Of a stretch of 16,261 nt of DNA, positions 7,213 to 13,850 are shown piece after piece; position 1 is the stretch's first letter, and the number at the start of each line of letters is the position of its first letter. Source of the DNA: CBFIHN01 sp965662575. Lineage in GTDB: Bacteria; Pseudomonadota; Gammaproteobacteria; Francisellales; CACEW01. Location of the stretch: positions 1 to 16,261 of the forward strand of contig CBFIHN010000036.1 in assembly GCA_965662575.1 (NCBI GenBank), written 5' to 3'. The notes below the pieces were generated by a model. That model worked only from the letters and a program-made list of their open reading frames with translations, had not been told where the DNA came from and ran no database searches. The position numbers and the translations under genes were made by a program.

Positions 7213-8559
7213 ATGTCTGTTCGCAAATATTTTGGTACCGATGGTGTTCGTGGTCACGTTGGTTGTTATCCGATCACAGCAGAATTCGCTTTGAAGCTCG
7301 GTTGGGCTGCTGGTCGTGTATTGGCCAGCGCCCCAGGAGCGAGAGTTTTGATTGGCAAAGATACTCGACTGTCTGGCTACATGATCGAGTCAGCACTTGA
7401 AGCAGGACTCGCCTCCGCGGGTGTCGATGTTTATTTATTAGGCCCAATGCCCACACCTGCTGTTGCATATTTAACGAGAACGTTTCATGCAAAAGCAGGG
7501 ATTGTGATCAGTGCCTCGCATAATCCCCATCATGATAATGGCATTAAATTTTTTGCTGCCAATGGGGAAAAACTGAGTGATGATATTGAGCTAAAGATAG
7601 AAGCTATGCTTGATCAAGCAATGGATACTGTTGCGCCAGAACAACTGGGGCGAGCTTTTCGCATAGATGATGCACCTGGTCGCTATATCGAATTTTGTAA
7701 ATCATCATTGCCACCATTTTCCTATTTCAAAGGGATGAAGGTTGTTGTTGACTGTGCACATGGTGCAACCTATCACATCGCCCCAGAAGTATTACGAGAG
7801 CTAGGGGCGGACGTTGTTGCTATCGGTGATGCCCCTGATGGCTTTAACATTAATCAAGATTACGGTTCAACATCTCCTAACAATTTACAGACCGCTGTGT
7901 TAGCACATCAGGCGGATGTTGGTGTTGCCCTAGATGGTGATGGCGATCGTCTGATTATGGTCGACGCGCAGGGGCAGTTAGTCAATGGTGATGCCATTTT
8001 GTATATCTTAGCGATGGATATGAAACATCGTGGATGTTTGAATAATAGCGGTGTCGTTGGCACACAAATGAGTAACTTCGGTTTAGAAATGGCGATGAAA
8101 AATGCTGATATTCCTTTCGTGCGGGCTAAGGTTGGTGATCGATATGTGATGCAAGCTTTACGCGACCACCAGTGGTTTATCGGCGGGGAGTCTTCTGGAC
8201 ATATCATTTGGTTGAATTCGACAACCACAGGTGATGGTATGATTGCAGCATTGCAAATATTACACATTATGCATAGTAATCAACAGTCTCTAGCCCAATT
8301 GTTATCTGGTCTGCAGCAGTTTCCACAAGTGATGATTAATGTGCCGTTGGCAGGGTCACTCAGCAAGGCGCATTGGCGTCAGTTAATTGTCTACGCTGAT
8401 AGTTTAGATCAGAGGCTCGGTGACCAAGGTCGTGTGTTGCTGAGACCTTCGGGTACCGAACCGTTAATTCGAGTAATGGTTGAAGCCGTCGAGCAAAATC
8501 TTGCGCAAGATACAGCACAACAATTAGCAAAAGAGGTAGAAAAATGCGCCGTCAATTAA
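7213..8559 (+). CDS. glmM: Phosphoglucosamine mutase
   Basis: GlmM interconverts glucosamine-6-phosphate and glucosamine-1-phosphate on the way to UDP-GlcNAc for peptidoglycan and LPS. The 448-residue product matches the family length. It has FGTDGVRG at 7-14, the phosphoserine loop ISASHNP with Ser102 as the catalytic residue, the metal-binding loop DGDGDR at 241-246, the sugar-binding GGESSGH loop, and the phosphate-binding RPSGTEPLIRVMVE near the C-terminus. The ATG is preceded by a strong AGGAGGA (7198-7204) with an 8-base spacer. The last 16 bases overlap tpiA. In many gammaproteobacteria glmM follows ftsH-folP; here it is the first gene of its operon, next to a divergent metal importer. 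Confidence 0.97.
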   Translation: MSVRKYFGTDGVRGHVGCYPITAEFALKLGWAAGRVLASAPGARVLIGKDTRLSGYMIESALEAGLASAGVDVYLLGPMPTPAVAYLTRTFHAKAGIVISASHNPHHDNGIKFFAANGEKLSDDIELKIEAMLDQAMDTVAPEQLGRAFRIDDAPGRYIEFCKSSLPPFSYFKGMKVVVDCAHGATYHIAPEVLRELGADVVAIGDAPDGFNINQDYGSTSPNNLQTAVLAHQADVGVALDGDGDRLIMVDAQGQLVNGDAILYILAMDMKHRGCLNNSGVVGTQMSNFGLEMAMKNADIPFVRAKVGDRYVMQALRDHQWFIGGESSGHIIWLNSTTTGDGMIAALQILHIMHSNQQSLAQLLSGLQQFPQVMINVPLAGSLSKAHWRQLIVYADSLDQRLGDQGRVLLRPSGTEPLIRVMVEAVEQNLAQDTAQQLAKEVEKCAVN

Positions 8560-9311
8560 TTATGGGTAATTGGAAAATGAACGCCAGCTTTGAGATGATC
8601 GAGGCTTTGGTGCCTAAAGTTGCCGCTGAAGCCGACACCAGGCAAGTAGACGTTGCGATGTGCCCACCAATGCCTTATTTGCTGTATGTTGACCAGTTGC
8701 TTAAAGACAGTGAAATTGCTATTGGCGGACAAAACATCTCTAGCGAAAAATCGGGAGCATTTACCGGTGAAATTGCAGCAGATATGTTAGCTGAGGTTGG
8801 CTGTGAATATGTCCTATTAGGGCACTCTGAGCGCCGACAATATTATGGCGATAGTGACGAAATCGTGGTTAAAAAATTTCAACAAGCACGGGCAGCAGGC
8901 CTGAAGCCTGTCCTGTGTGTCGGTGAAACTCAGGAACAGCGGGAACAAAAACAAACAGAAGCTATTGTGGCTAGGCAATTACAAACTGTTTTGACTGTTG
9001 CCAATGAAGAAGATCTGCGCGCTTTGGTTATTGCCTATGAGCCGGTATGGGCTATTGGTACAGGTTTGGCCGCAACAGTAGATCAAGTGCAGGCAGTACA
9101 CACCTTTTTACGTGCTGAGATCAGGGCCATATCACAGGCAGCTGCTCAGTCCATTCGTCTCCTCTATGGCGGTAGTTTAAAGCCAAGTAATGCTAACGAA
9201 ATTTTAGCGCTTGATGATGTCGACGGTGGATTAATTGGTGGTGCTTCTTTAAACGCACAAGATTTTTTAGCGATTATTCAAGCTGCTGGGCGTAGTAATG
9301 GAGTCAGGTGA
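8544..9311 (+). CDS. tpiA: Triosephosphate isomerase
   Basis: TpiA interconverts glyceraldehyde-3-phosphate and dihydroxyacetone phosphate in glycolysis and gluconeogenesis. The product is 255 residues, a usual length. The catalytic residues are all visible: Lys11 in GNWKMN, His94 in LLGHSERR and Glu166 in AYEPVWAIGTG, followed by the mobile loop and the phosphate-binding LLYGGSLKP. The ATG follows a GAGG site located inside the end of glmM, with which it overlaps by 16 bases. The glmM-tpiA order is conserved in gammaproteobacteria, where secG commonly follows; here secG is replaced by glpX. Confidence 0.97.
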   Translation: MRRQLIMGNWKMNASFEMIEALVPKVAAEADTRQVDVAMCPPMPYLLYVDQLLKDSEIAIGGQNISSEKSGAFTGEIAADMLAEVGCEYVLLGHSERRQYYGDSDEIVVKKFQQARAAGLKPVLCVGETQEQREQKQTEAIVARQLQTVLTVANEEDLRALVIAYEPVWAIGTGLAATVDQVQAVHTFLRAEIRAISQAAAQSIRLLYGGSLKPSNANEILALDDVDGGLIGGASLNAQDFLAIIQAAGRSNGVR

Positions 9312-9329
9312 ACTAGTAAAGGAGAAATG

Positions 9330-10265
9330 ATGGATCGAAATTTAGCACTGGAAGTTGTGCGTGTTACTGAAGCGGCAGCACTAGCTGCAGCAACACAAAT
9401 GGGACGTGGTGATGAAAAGGCAGCTGACAAAGTCGCGGTTGATGCCATGCGTAAAGCCTTTTCTAGTTTAACCATTGATGGCACTGTTGTAATTGGCGAA
9501 GGTGAGCGTGACAAAGCACCGATGCTATATATTGGTGAAAAGGTTGGCCAAGGTGGCCCAAAAGTTGATATTGCTTTGGACCCACTAGAGGGGACATCAC
9601 TGACAGCACAAGGGGGTGCTAATGCTTTATCAGTGGTTGCGATGGCAGAAGATGGTGGGTTTTTAAATGCTCCTGATGTTTATATGCAAAAAATTGCGGT
9701 TGGTGCCGGGTTGCCAGTCTCTATAATTGATTTGGATGACCCCGTTTGCGATAACCTAAAACGCTTAGCAGAGGCGCGTCAAACCACCGTGAGTATGTTG
9801 ACGGTTTGTGTGTTAAACCGCTCGCGACATCAACAGATTATCAAAGATGTTCGAGCTTGTGGTGCCCGTATTGCCTTAATTAACGATGGTGATGTGTTTG
9901 GTGCCATGGCAACGGCACTACCAGATACTGGCATTGATTTGTATATTGGCACCGGTGGTGCTCCAGAAGGTGTTTTAGCCGCAGCAGCATTACGCTGTTT
10001 GGGTGGTCAAATGCAAGGCCGTTTGCTCTTTCGTGATGATCAGGAGAAACAGCGAGCTCGGCGTTGGGGTATAGAGGACTTAGATCGACGATATCAGATC
10101 GAAGATTTGGCATATGGTGAGGTCATGTTCGCAGCAACAGGTGTCACTAATGGCAGTATGTTAAAAGGCATTCGTTATTTTCCTGGCGGCGCAAAAAGTC
10201 AGAGTCTGGTTATGCGCTCCAAAACAAGGACGATTCGTTTTATTGATACGCAGCATGACGTCTAA
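9330..10265 (+). CDS. glpX: Class II fructose-1,6-bisphosphatase
   Basis: GlpX hydrolyses fructose-1,6-bisphosphate to fructose-6-phosphate, the committed step of gluconeogenesis, using Mn or Mg. The 311-residue protein shows Asp33, GEGERD at 56-61 with Glu57, DPLEGTS at 84-90, and the C-terminal catalytic block GTGGAPEGVLAAAALRCLGG. All are hallmarks of the GlpX family rather than the unrelated class I enzyme. Two ATG codons lie in tandem at 9327 and 9330; the second gives a 5-base spacing to AAAGGAG (9318-9324) and is chosen. The product feeds fructose-6-phosphate toward glucosamine synthesis, so its place after glmM and tpiA is metabolically sensible. The stop codon shares one base with the prmC start. 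Confidence 0.95.
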   Translation: MDRNLALEVVRVTEAAALAAATQMGRGDEKAADKVAVDAMRKAFSSLTIDGTVVIGEGERDKAPMLYIGEKVGQGGPKVDIALDPLEGTSLTAQGGANALSVVAMAEDGGFLNAPDVYMQKIAVGAGLPVSIIDLDDPVCDNLKRLAEARQTTVSMLTVCVLNRSRHQQIIKDVRACGARIALINDGDVFGAMATALPDTGIDLYIGTGGAPEGVLAAAALRCLGGQMQGRLLFRDDQEKQRARRWGIEDLDRRYQIEDLAYGEVMFAATGVTNGSMLKGIRYFPGGAKSQSLVMRSKTRTIRFIDTQHDV

Positions 10266-11113
10266 TGAACATTGGCCAGGCGAGATTACAGGGCCATGAA
10301 GCGCTTAAATCAGTTAGTGATAGTGCAGCATTAGATGCTTTATTACTGCTACAACACACCCTTAAGCGAAATAAAGTTTTTTGCTTAACACATGATGACA
10401 CCGAGTTAAATCAGGCGCAGCAACAGCAATTTAGGACACTTATTGGGCGCCGTGCGGAAGGCGAACCCATGGCGTATATTCTTGGTCAGAAAGAATTTTG
10501 GTCATTGCATTTGCAGGTGAATCGTCATGTGTTAATTCCACGTCCCGAGACTGAATTATTGGTTGAGTTTGCATTGGAACAGATTCAAAAGCCTTCAGCC
10601 TGTGTTGTTGATCTTGGGACAGGCAGTGGCGCCATTGCTTGTGCATTGGCGTCAGAAAAGCCCCGCTGGCATATTATTGCAACAGATAAAAGCGAAAAAG
10701 CATTGGCAGTTGCAAAATCGAATGCCAAAAAATATCGTCTACGTAATATGGGGTTTTATGTCAGCCATTGGCTTGAACGTATTCCAGAAGCATTATTTGA
10801 TGGCATTGTTACTAACCCCCCCTATATTGCATATCATGATCCACATCTTGCCGTCGGTGATGTGCAATTTGAGCCCAGTATGGCGTTAGTGGCGAAAGAT
10901 CAGGGTTTGTCTGATATTAAAACAATTGCTGAGGGTGCGCGATATCATCTTAAATCAGGTGCGCCGTTAGCAATTGAACACGGGTATCAGCAAGCACAAA
11001 AGGTGCGTGATTTGTTAGTGTCTCTAGGCTATTCCAATGTCTGTACTAGGCAAGATGTGGCAGGTAACGACCGAATGACTTTTGGTTTTTTTAGCAGCCG
11101 TCGATTTTTTTGA
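10265..11113 (+). CDS. prmC: Peptide chain release factor N5-glutamine methyltransferase
   Basis: PrmC methylates the glutamine of the GGQ motif in release factors 1 and 2, using S-adenosylmethionine. The 282-residue protein has an N-terminal helical domain, the substrate-region motif LIPRPETE at 90-97, the SAM-binding DLGTGSGAIA at 116-125 and the catalytic NPPYIAY at 184-190. prmC normally follows prfA, but prfA is absent here and the gene is instead the last of the glmM operon. Its ATG overlaps the glpX stop by one base. The 3' end overlaps the convergent small membrane-protein gene by 23 bases, and I see no intrinsic terminator between them. Confidence 0.95.
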   Translation: MNIGQARLQGHEALKSVSDSAALDALLLLQHTLKRNKVFCLTHDDTELNQAQQQQFRTLIGRRAEGEPMAYILGQKEFWSLHLQVNRHVLIPRPETELLVEFALEQIQKPSACVVDLGTGSGAIACALASEKPRWHIIATDKSEKALAVAKSNAKKYRLRNMGFYVSHWLERIPEALFDGIVTNPPYIAYHDPHLAVGDVQFEPSMALVAKDQGLSDIKTIAEGARYHLKSGAPLAIEHGYQQAQKVRDLLVSLGYSNVCTRQDVAGNDRMTFGFFSSRRFF

Positions 11114-11342
11114 GAAGATAACTTTTTAGGCAAATGGCAGCGGAGGTGATCAAAGCAAGGACGAGACTAGGCCAGCTGCAGAGATAGTAAATCACTTCCC
11201 AAAGGGGTTTATTAAATGCCGCAGCGCAAGCAATGCCGATTAGAAAAACAAACGTCTCAATAGCAATGGCACCAAATATCATCGCAATGATCATGTAAAC
11301 CCAGCGCTGGGTTTTGTCGTATTTCACTTCATGGGAACTCAT
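11091..11342 (-). CDS. Small two-helix membrane protein, unrecognised
   Basis: An 83-residue protein starting at ATG 11340-11342, four bases after the csrA stop; an in-frame TTG at 11363 would add seven residues overlapping csrA but is less likely. A short hydrophilic N-terminus is followed by two strongly hydrophobic segments (about residues 16-43 and 48-72) and a basic Lys-rich end, so it is probably an inner-membrane hairpin protein. No family is recognised. It appears to be cotranscribed with csrA. The upstream AGGA lies rather far away, so translation may be coupled to csrA. The 3' end overlaps prmC on the opposite strand by 23 bases. Confidence 0.65.
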   Translation of the reverse strand: MSSHEVKYDKTQRWVYMIIAMIFGAIAIETFVFLIGIACAAAFNKPLWEVIYYLCSWPSLVLALITSAAICLKSYLLKKIDGC

Positions 11343-11346
11343 CAAC

Positions 11347-11535
11347 TTAAGATTCCTTGTCAATTTGAGGTTGCCCCTCTATGATTCTGTTATAGATTTC
11401 TTCGCGGTGGACAGAGACCTCTTTAGGTGCTTTGACACCGATACGCACTTGATTGCCTTTAACACCAAGAACTGTAACGTGTACATCATCTGCAATGACT
11501 AAAGTTTCACCAATTTTTCTAGTTAGAATAAGCAT
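11347..11535 (-). CDS. csrA: Carbon storage regulator, RNA-binding protein CsrA
   Basis: CsrA is a small homodimeric RNA-binding protein that blocks or stabilises mRNAs by binding GGA motifs in leaders. It governs metabolism, motility and, in pathogens such as Legionella, the replicative/transmissive switch. The 62-residue product has the canonical MLILTRKIGETLVI beta-strands at 1-14, GVKAPKEVSVHREEIY at 33-48 and Arg44, the key RNA-contacting residue. The length is normal. The ATG is preceded by GAGGAG with an 8-base spacer. A sigma-70-like promoter lies upstream, and the leader contains several GGA motifs, so autoregulation is plausible. There is no neighbouring tRNA cluster or alaS, which often accompany csrA. 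Confidence 0.97.
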   Translation of the reverse strand: MLILTRKIGETLVIADDVHVTVLGVKGNQVRIGVKAPKEVSVHREEIYNRIIEGQPQIDKES

Positions 11536-11708
11536 AAAATAAACTCCTCGTTAATTGTTGGGCATTCCTATGCGTTTTTCGCGAGGACTCCAGATCTTTA
11601 TTATCCACATGCTATAAAAAAATGCAAATTTTCACTAATTTTTCCAATAAGATACCATTATATTTTTAAATTTTATTACAATTTTTTTCATCCTTTGATT
11701 TGGATAAA
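11536..11708 (-). promoter_or_regulatory. csrA leader and promoter region with GGA motifs
   Basis: On the minus strand TTGCAT (11622-11627) and GATAAT (11600-11605) are spaced by 16 bases and form a fair sigma-70 promoter. The predicted leader of about 60 bases holds GGA triplets at 11589-11591 (CTGGAG), 11566-11568 (TAGGAA) and 11545-11547 (within the ribosome-binding site). A small GCG/CGC hairpin separates the first two. CsrA commonly represses its own translation through such sites. The rest, to about 11700, is very AT-rich with nothing recognisable. Confidence 0.45.
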
Positions 11709-11918
11709 ATGTGTCATATCGATTATTCTATTCATGACCCGCGGGTATCAAAATGGTTAAATAGTCATCTTTACCAACCTTATAGAAAAATATTAGCCAT
11801 TACTTGGAATGACTACCATCAAAGCCAGAATTTGAGATTTTTCAGGCTAATGATAGCCTCACCTACGATAAACGTTTGGTTAACTTTGGATAATTTTGAC
11901 CAACCCTGTTTGACTTAA
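11709..11918 (+). CDS. Doubtful small open reading frame
   Basis: A 69-codon frame starting at ATG 11709 (GGA four bases upstream) fills the spacer between csrA and the pseudopilin gene, whose 3' end it overlaps by 39 bases in antisense. Its translation is rich in aromatic residues and His, with no low-complexity bias, but it shows no recognisable motif, membrane segment or family. It could be a small protein, a decayed remnant or chance. It is listed because otherwise this spacer of about 340 bases contains only the csrA promoter. Confidence 0.2.
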   Translation: MCHIDYSIHDPRVSKWLNSHLYQPYRKILAITWNDYHQSQNLRFFRLMIASPTINVWLTLDNFDQPCLT

Positions 11919-12362
11919 ACTGAGTTGACGCTCTTGGCCTTGGTGGCGCAGATAGAAGCTGCCATTGTTAACCGTCATGAAACCAAGGGGACTAAATGCC
12001 AAATAACGGTTGCTGGGAAATGCTTTTAAAGATAAATTGATATTTGTGCTCATAGGCTGATATTTGATTATTTTTTCACTATTCTCTCGTTGGTGATCAT
12101 GATTGTTATCGTAGAACAGTAATATGCCTTGTTGCCATTGGCCCTGGCATGAAGAGCCTGATTGACTTGGGCAAAGCACCGTTTCCGTGTGCCGAGTAAT
12201 GGCAAAATTTTTTGCTAATTGGATTAAATGACTGATTTGTTGTGCTTGATTTTTCACCTGTTTTTCTTGCCAAAATTGGTGCCATGACGGTATGCTTGCG
12301 CATGCAACCAAAGATGTTATTGACATGATCATGAGGGTTTGAGTCAATGAGTATCCTAACAT
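11880..12362 (-). CDS. GspH/FimT-type minor pseudopilin, orphan
   Basis: The 160-residue protein has a type IV prepilin-like N-terminus, with GYSLTQTLMIMSITSL at 3-18 continuing to ACASIPSW, where Gly3 would be the prepilin-peptidase site. The rest fits the GspH/FimT fold: a QIS-LIQLAKNFAITR helix, then TVLCPSQSGSSCQGQWQQG with the typical Cys pair, a FYDNN strand, and a C-terminal strand of the LSLSQTGLVKI type. Such proteins prime type IV pili or type II secretion pseudopili. It is odd in three ways. The leader before Gly is only two residues, the normally invariant Glu5 is Gln, and no other pilus or secretion gene is adjacent. No clear ribosome-binding site precedes the ATG, so the true start might be elsewhere. 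The C-terminus is convergent with a doubtful small frame. Confidence 0.75.
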   Translation of the reverse strand: MLGYSLTQTLMIMSITSLVACASIPSWHQFWQEKQVKNQAQQISHLIQLAKNFAITRHTETVLCPSQSGSSCQGQWQQGILLFYDNNHDHQRENSEKIIKYQPMSTNINLSLKAFPSNRYLAFSPLGFMTVNNGSFYLRHQGQERQLSLSQTGLVKIIQS

Positions 12363-12421
12363 AATCGTCTATTAGTTTATTTTTTATACAGGTTATTCTT
12401 TTTCGCTCATGTTGTAAATCC

Positions 12422-12572
12422 ATTATGGGACTGTTGCAAACCAATTTCTAGCGGCATTAGCGTCGTTGAAAAAAATGAAAAACTGCTCATTTATTAGGTA
12501 TAAACTCCGCTTTTTTAATTTTTTTCGTCTAGCTACTGCTCGCTATAAACCAGTTTGCAACAGCCCCATTAT
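12422..12572 (+). mobile_element. MITE-like 141-bp element, copy 2, with 5-bp flanking repeats
   Basis: The element spans 12427-12567 and is flanked by ATTAT at 12422-12426 and 12568-12572. It is the reverse complement of copy 1 at 4446-4586, with the same 141-bp length and 5 mismatches. The ends are GGGACTGTTGCAAACC and, inward on the other strand, GGGGCTGTTGCAAACTGG. It lies between the divergent pseudopilin and MFS genes, 36 bases before the MFS ATG. Read in the element's orientation, both copies have the same flank (ATAAT), so the site preference is either strong or the flank belongs to the element. Confidence 0.85.
12521..12549 (+). promoter_or_regulatory. Possible outward promoter in MITE copy 2, facing the MFS gene
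   Basis: TATAAA (12544-12549) lies 17 bases after TTTTTC (12521-12526). The predicted transcript would begin just inside the element, roughly 45 bases before the MFS ATG. The -35 match is poor, so this is a candidate only. Confidence 0.3.
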
Positions 12573-12602
12573 CGGCGAAATTTTTTTTATAATGAGGCGC
12601 TT

Positions 12603-13850
12603 ATGACAACGACACGTTCTAATTCTTTAATTATTCTGACGCTCATGCTGACAATCGTTATTGATATCATGGGTATCGGTTTGGTTTTTCCGCTGCTACC
12701 TGGATTTTTCATGGGGCCACATGCCGCGCTAATGCCGTCAGGCAGCTCTGATTTTTGGCGGCACATTGCGTATGGCATGACAGCAGCTGTTTGGCCCTTG
12801 GGTATGTTTTTTGGCACGCCTTATATCGGTACTTTGTCAGATCGCATTGGCCGCAAAAAAGGGATTATGATTTGTTTGGCAGGGACAGCGTTAACTTATG
12901 GCTTGTCGGCAGTTGCGGTGAGCATGGGTAGTTTAACTCTGTTTTTAATTAGCCGGGTTTTGTCAGGGTTTTTCTCTGGAAGTTATGCTGTCGCACAGGC
13001 GGTCATTGCTGATATCAGCCCAGAAGATCAAAAAGCCCGCAATATGGGGTGGATTACCTTTGCGGCGACTCTGGGCTTTTTAATTGGCCCCATTATTACA
13101 TCATTAACCGTTGAATCTAAGTCCATTGCGTGGTTTACGCAAACAACACCTATGTGGATTGCTATGGGCTTATCTGCATTGAATTTACTCAGTATTGTCC
13201 TATTACTTAAAGACAATAGTCAGCAGACGACATGTGAGACAAAATTAAGTTTGTTTAGTGCATTTGCATCCTTTCGCTTTATTTTTCAAGACACGCGTGT
13301 ACGCATTCTTGGCATCTCATTCTTATTAGTGCAAATGGGCTGGGGATTTTATGCTCAGGGGATGCCCGTGTTGCTTGATCAGGTCTATGGGCTAAGTCAG
13401 CGTCATATTGGTTTATTTTATGCCCTGCTAGGCTGTTCTAGTTTGCTTGCGGTATTAATCTTACAGCCGATATTGTTTAGGCGGTTTCCGCTTAAGGTTT
13501 GTTGTATTGCGGGTGCCAGTATTGCCGGCGTGATTCTATTGTCATTGTTGTTTCATCTGTCCTTGCTTGGCCAATGGGTGACCGGTTTTTTTGTGCCGAT
13601 GATTGAATTAGTCAGTTACAGCTCTATTTTAGCGTTGTTTTCAAATGCGGTGACGGCACAAGAGCAGGGTGCTGTGATGGGGGGGACCGGTGCAGGTTTT
13701 GGCGTTGCCTGGTTTATTAATGGTGTTGCCTTAGGGCCCTTGGTTACTCTAACTATATTTTCGCCGATTATCTTCGCAGGTATTTGTATGCTACTCGGAG
13801 GGTTAATGGTTATTTTTTATCGTGTACCCAAAAAAGAAGTCCATGCCTAA
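12603..13850 (+). CDS. MFS transporter, TetA-like drug:H+ antiporter type
   Basis: The 415-residue protein has 12 predicted membrane helices and major facilitator signatures. Motif A is GTLSDRIGRKKG in the loop after helix 2, SRVLSGFFSGSYAVAQAVIAD follows in helices 4-5, and a helix-5 GFLIGPI segment resembles antiporter motif C. A hydrophilic central loop (KDNSQQTTCETK) divides the two halves. These features suggest a proton-driven exporter related to the TetA/multidrug branch; the substrate cannot be read from sequence. The ATG at 12603 has GAGG five bases upstream. A TTG at 12555 is in frame but lies inside the mobile element and adds no family sequence. The stop overlaps the rluC start by 8 bases, so the two genes share an mRNA. 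Confidence 0.9.
   Translation: MTTTRSNSLIILTLMLTIVIDIMGIGLVFPLLPGFFMGPHAALMPSGSSDFWRHIAYGMTAAVWPLGMFFGTPYIGTLSDRIGRKKGIMICLAGTALTYGLSAVAVSMGSLTLFLISRVLSGFFSGSYAVAQAVIADISPEDQKARNMGWITFAATLGFLIGPIITSLTVESKSIAWFTQTTPMWIAMGLSALNLLSIVLLLKDNSQQTTCETKLSLFSAFASFRFIFQDTRVRILGISFLLVQMGWGFYAQGMPVLLDQVYGLSQRHIGLFYALLGCSSLLAVLILQPILFRRFPLKVCCIAGASIAGVILLSLLFHLSLLGQWVTGFFVPMIELVSYSSILALFSNAVTAQEQGAVMGGTGAGFGVAWFINGVALGPLVTLTIFSPIIFAGICMLLGGLMVIFYRVPKKEVHA

Noticed and set aside
7908..8267. 119-codon frame antisense to glmM
   Set aside because: It lies entirely within a well-conserved glmM reading frame and shows no recognisable protein features.
9278..9514. 78-codon frame antisense to the tpiA-glpX junction
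   Set aside because: It is a shadow of glpX with a biased Ala/Ser-rich translation and no ribosome-binding site.
10563..10889. 108-codon plus-strand frame inside prmC
   Set aside because: It is an out-of-frame shadow; the prmC frame carries all the family motifs.
12106..12444. 112-codon minus-strand frame overlapping the pseudopilin gene and element
   Set aside because: No start signal or motif was seen, and the alternative frame has a clear GspH/FimT pattern.
12555..12602. N-terminal extension of the MFS protein from a TTG
   Set aside because: The extension is encoded by the mobile-element end and spacer, has no ribosome-binding site, and the ATG at 12603 has GAGG at the right distance.
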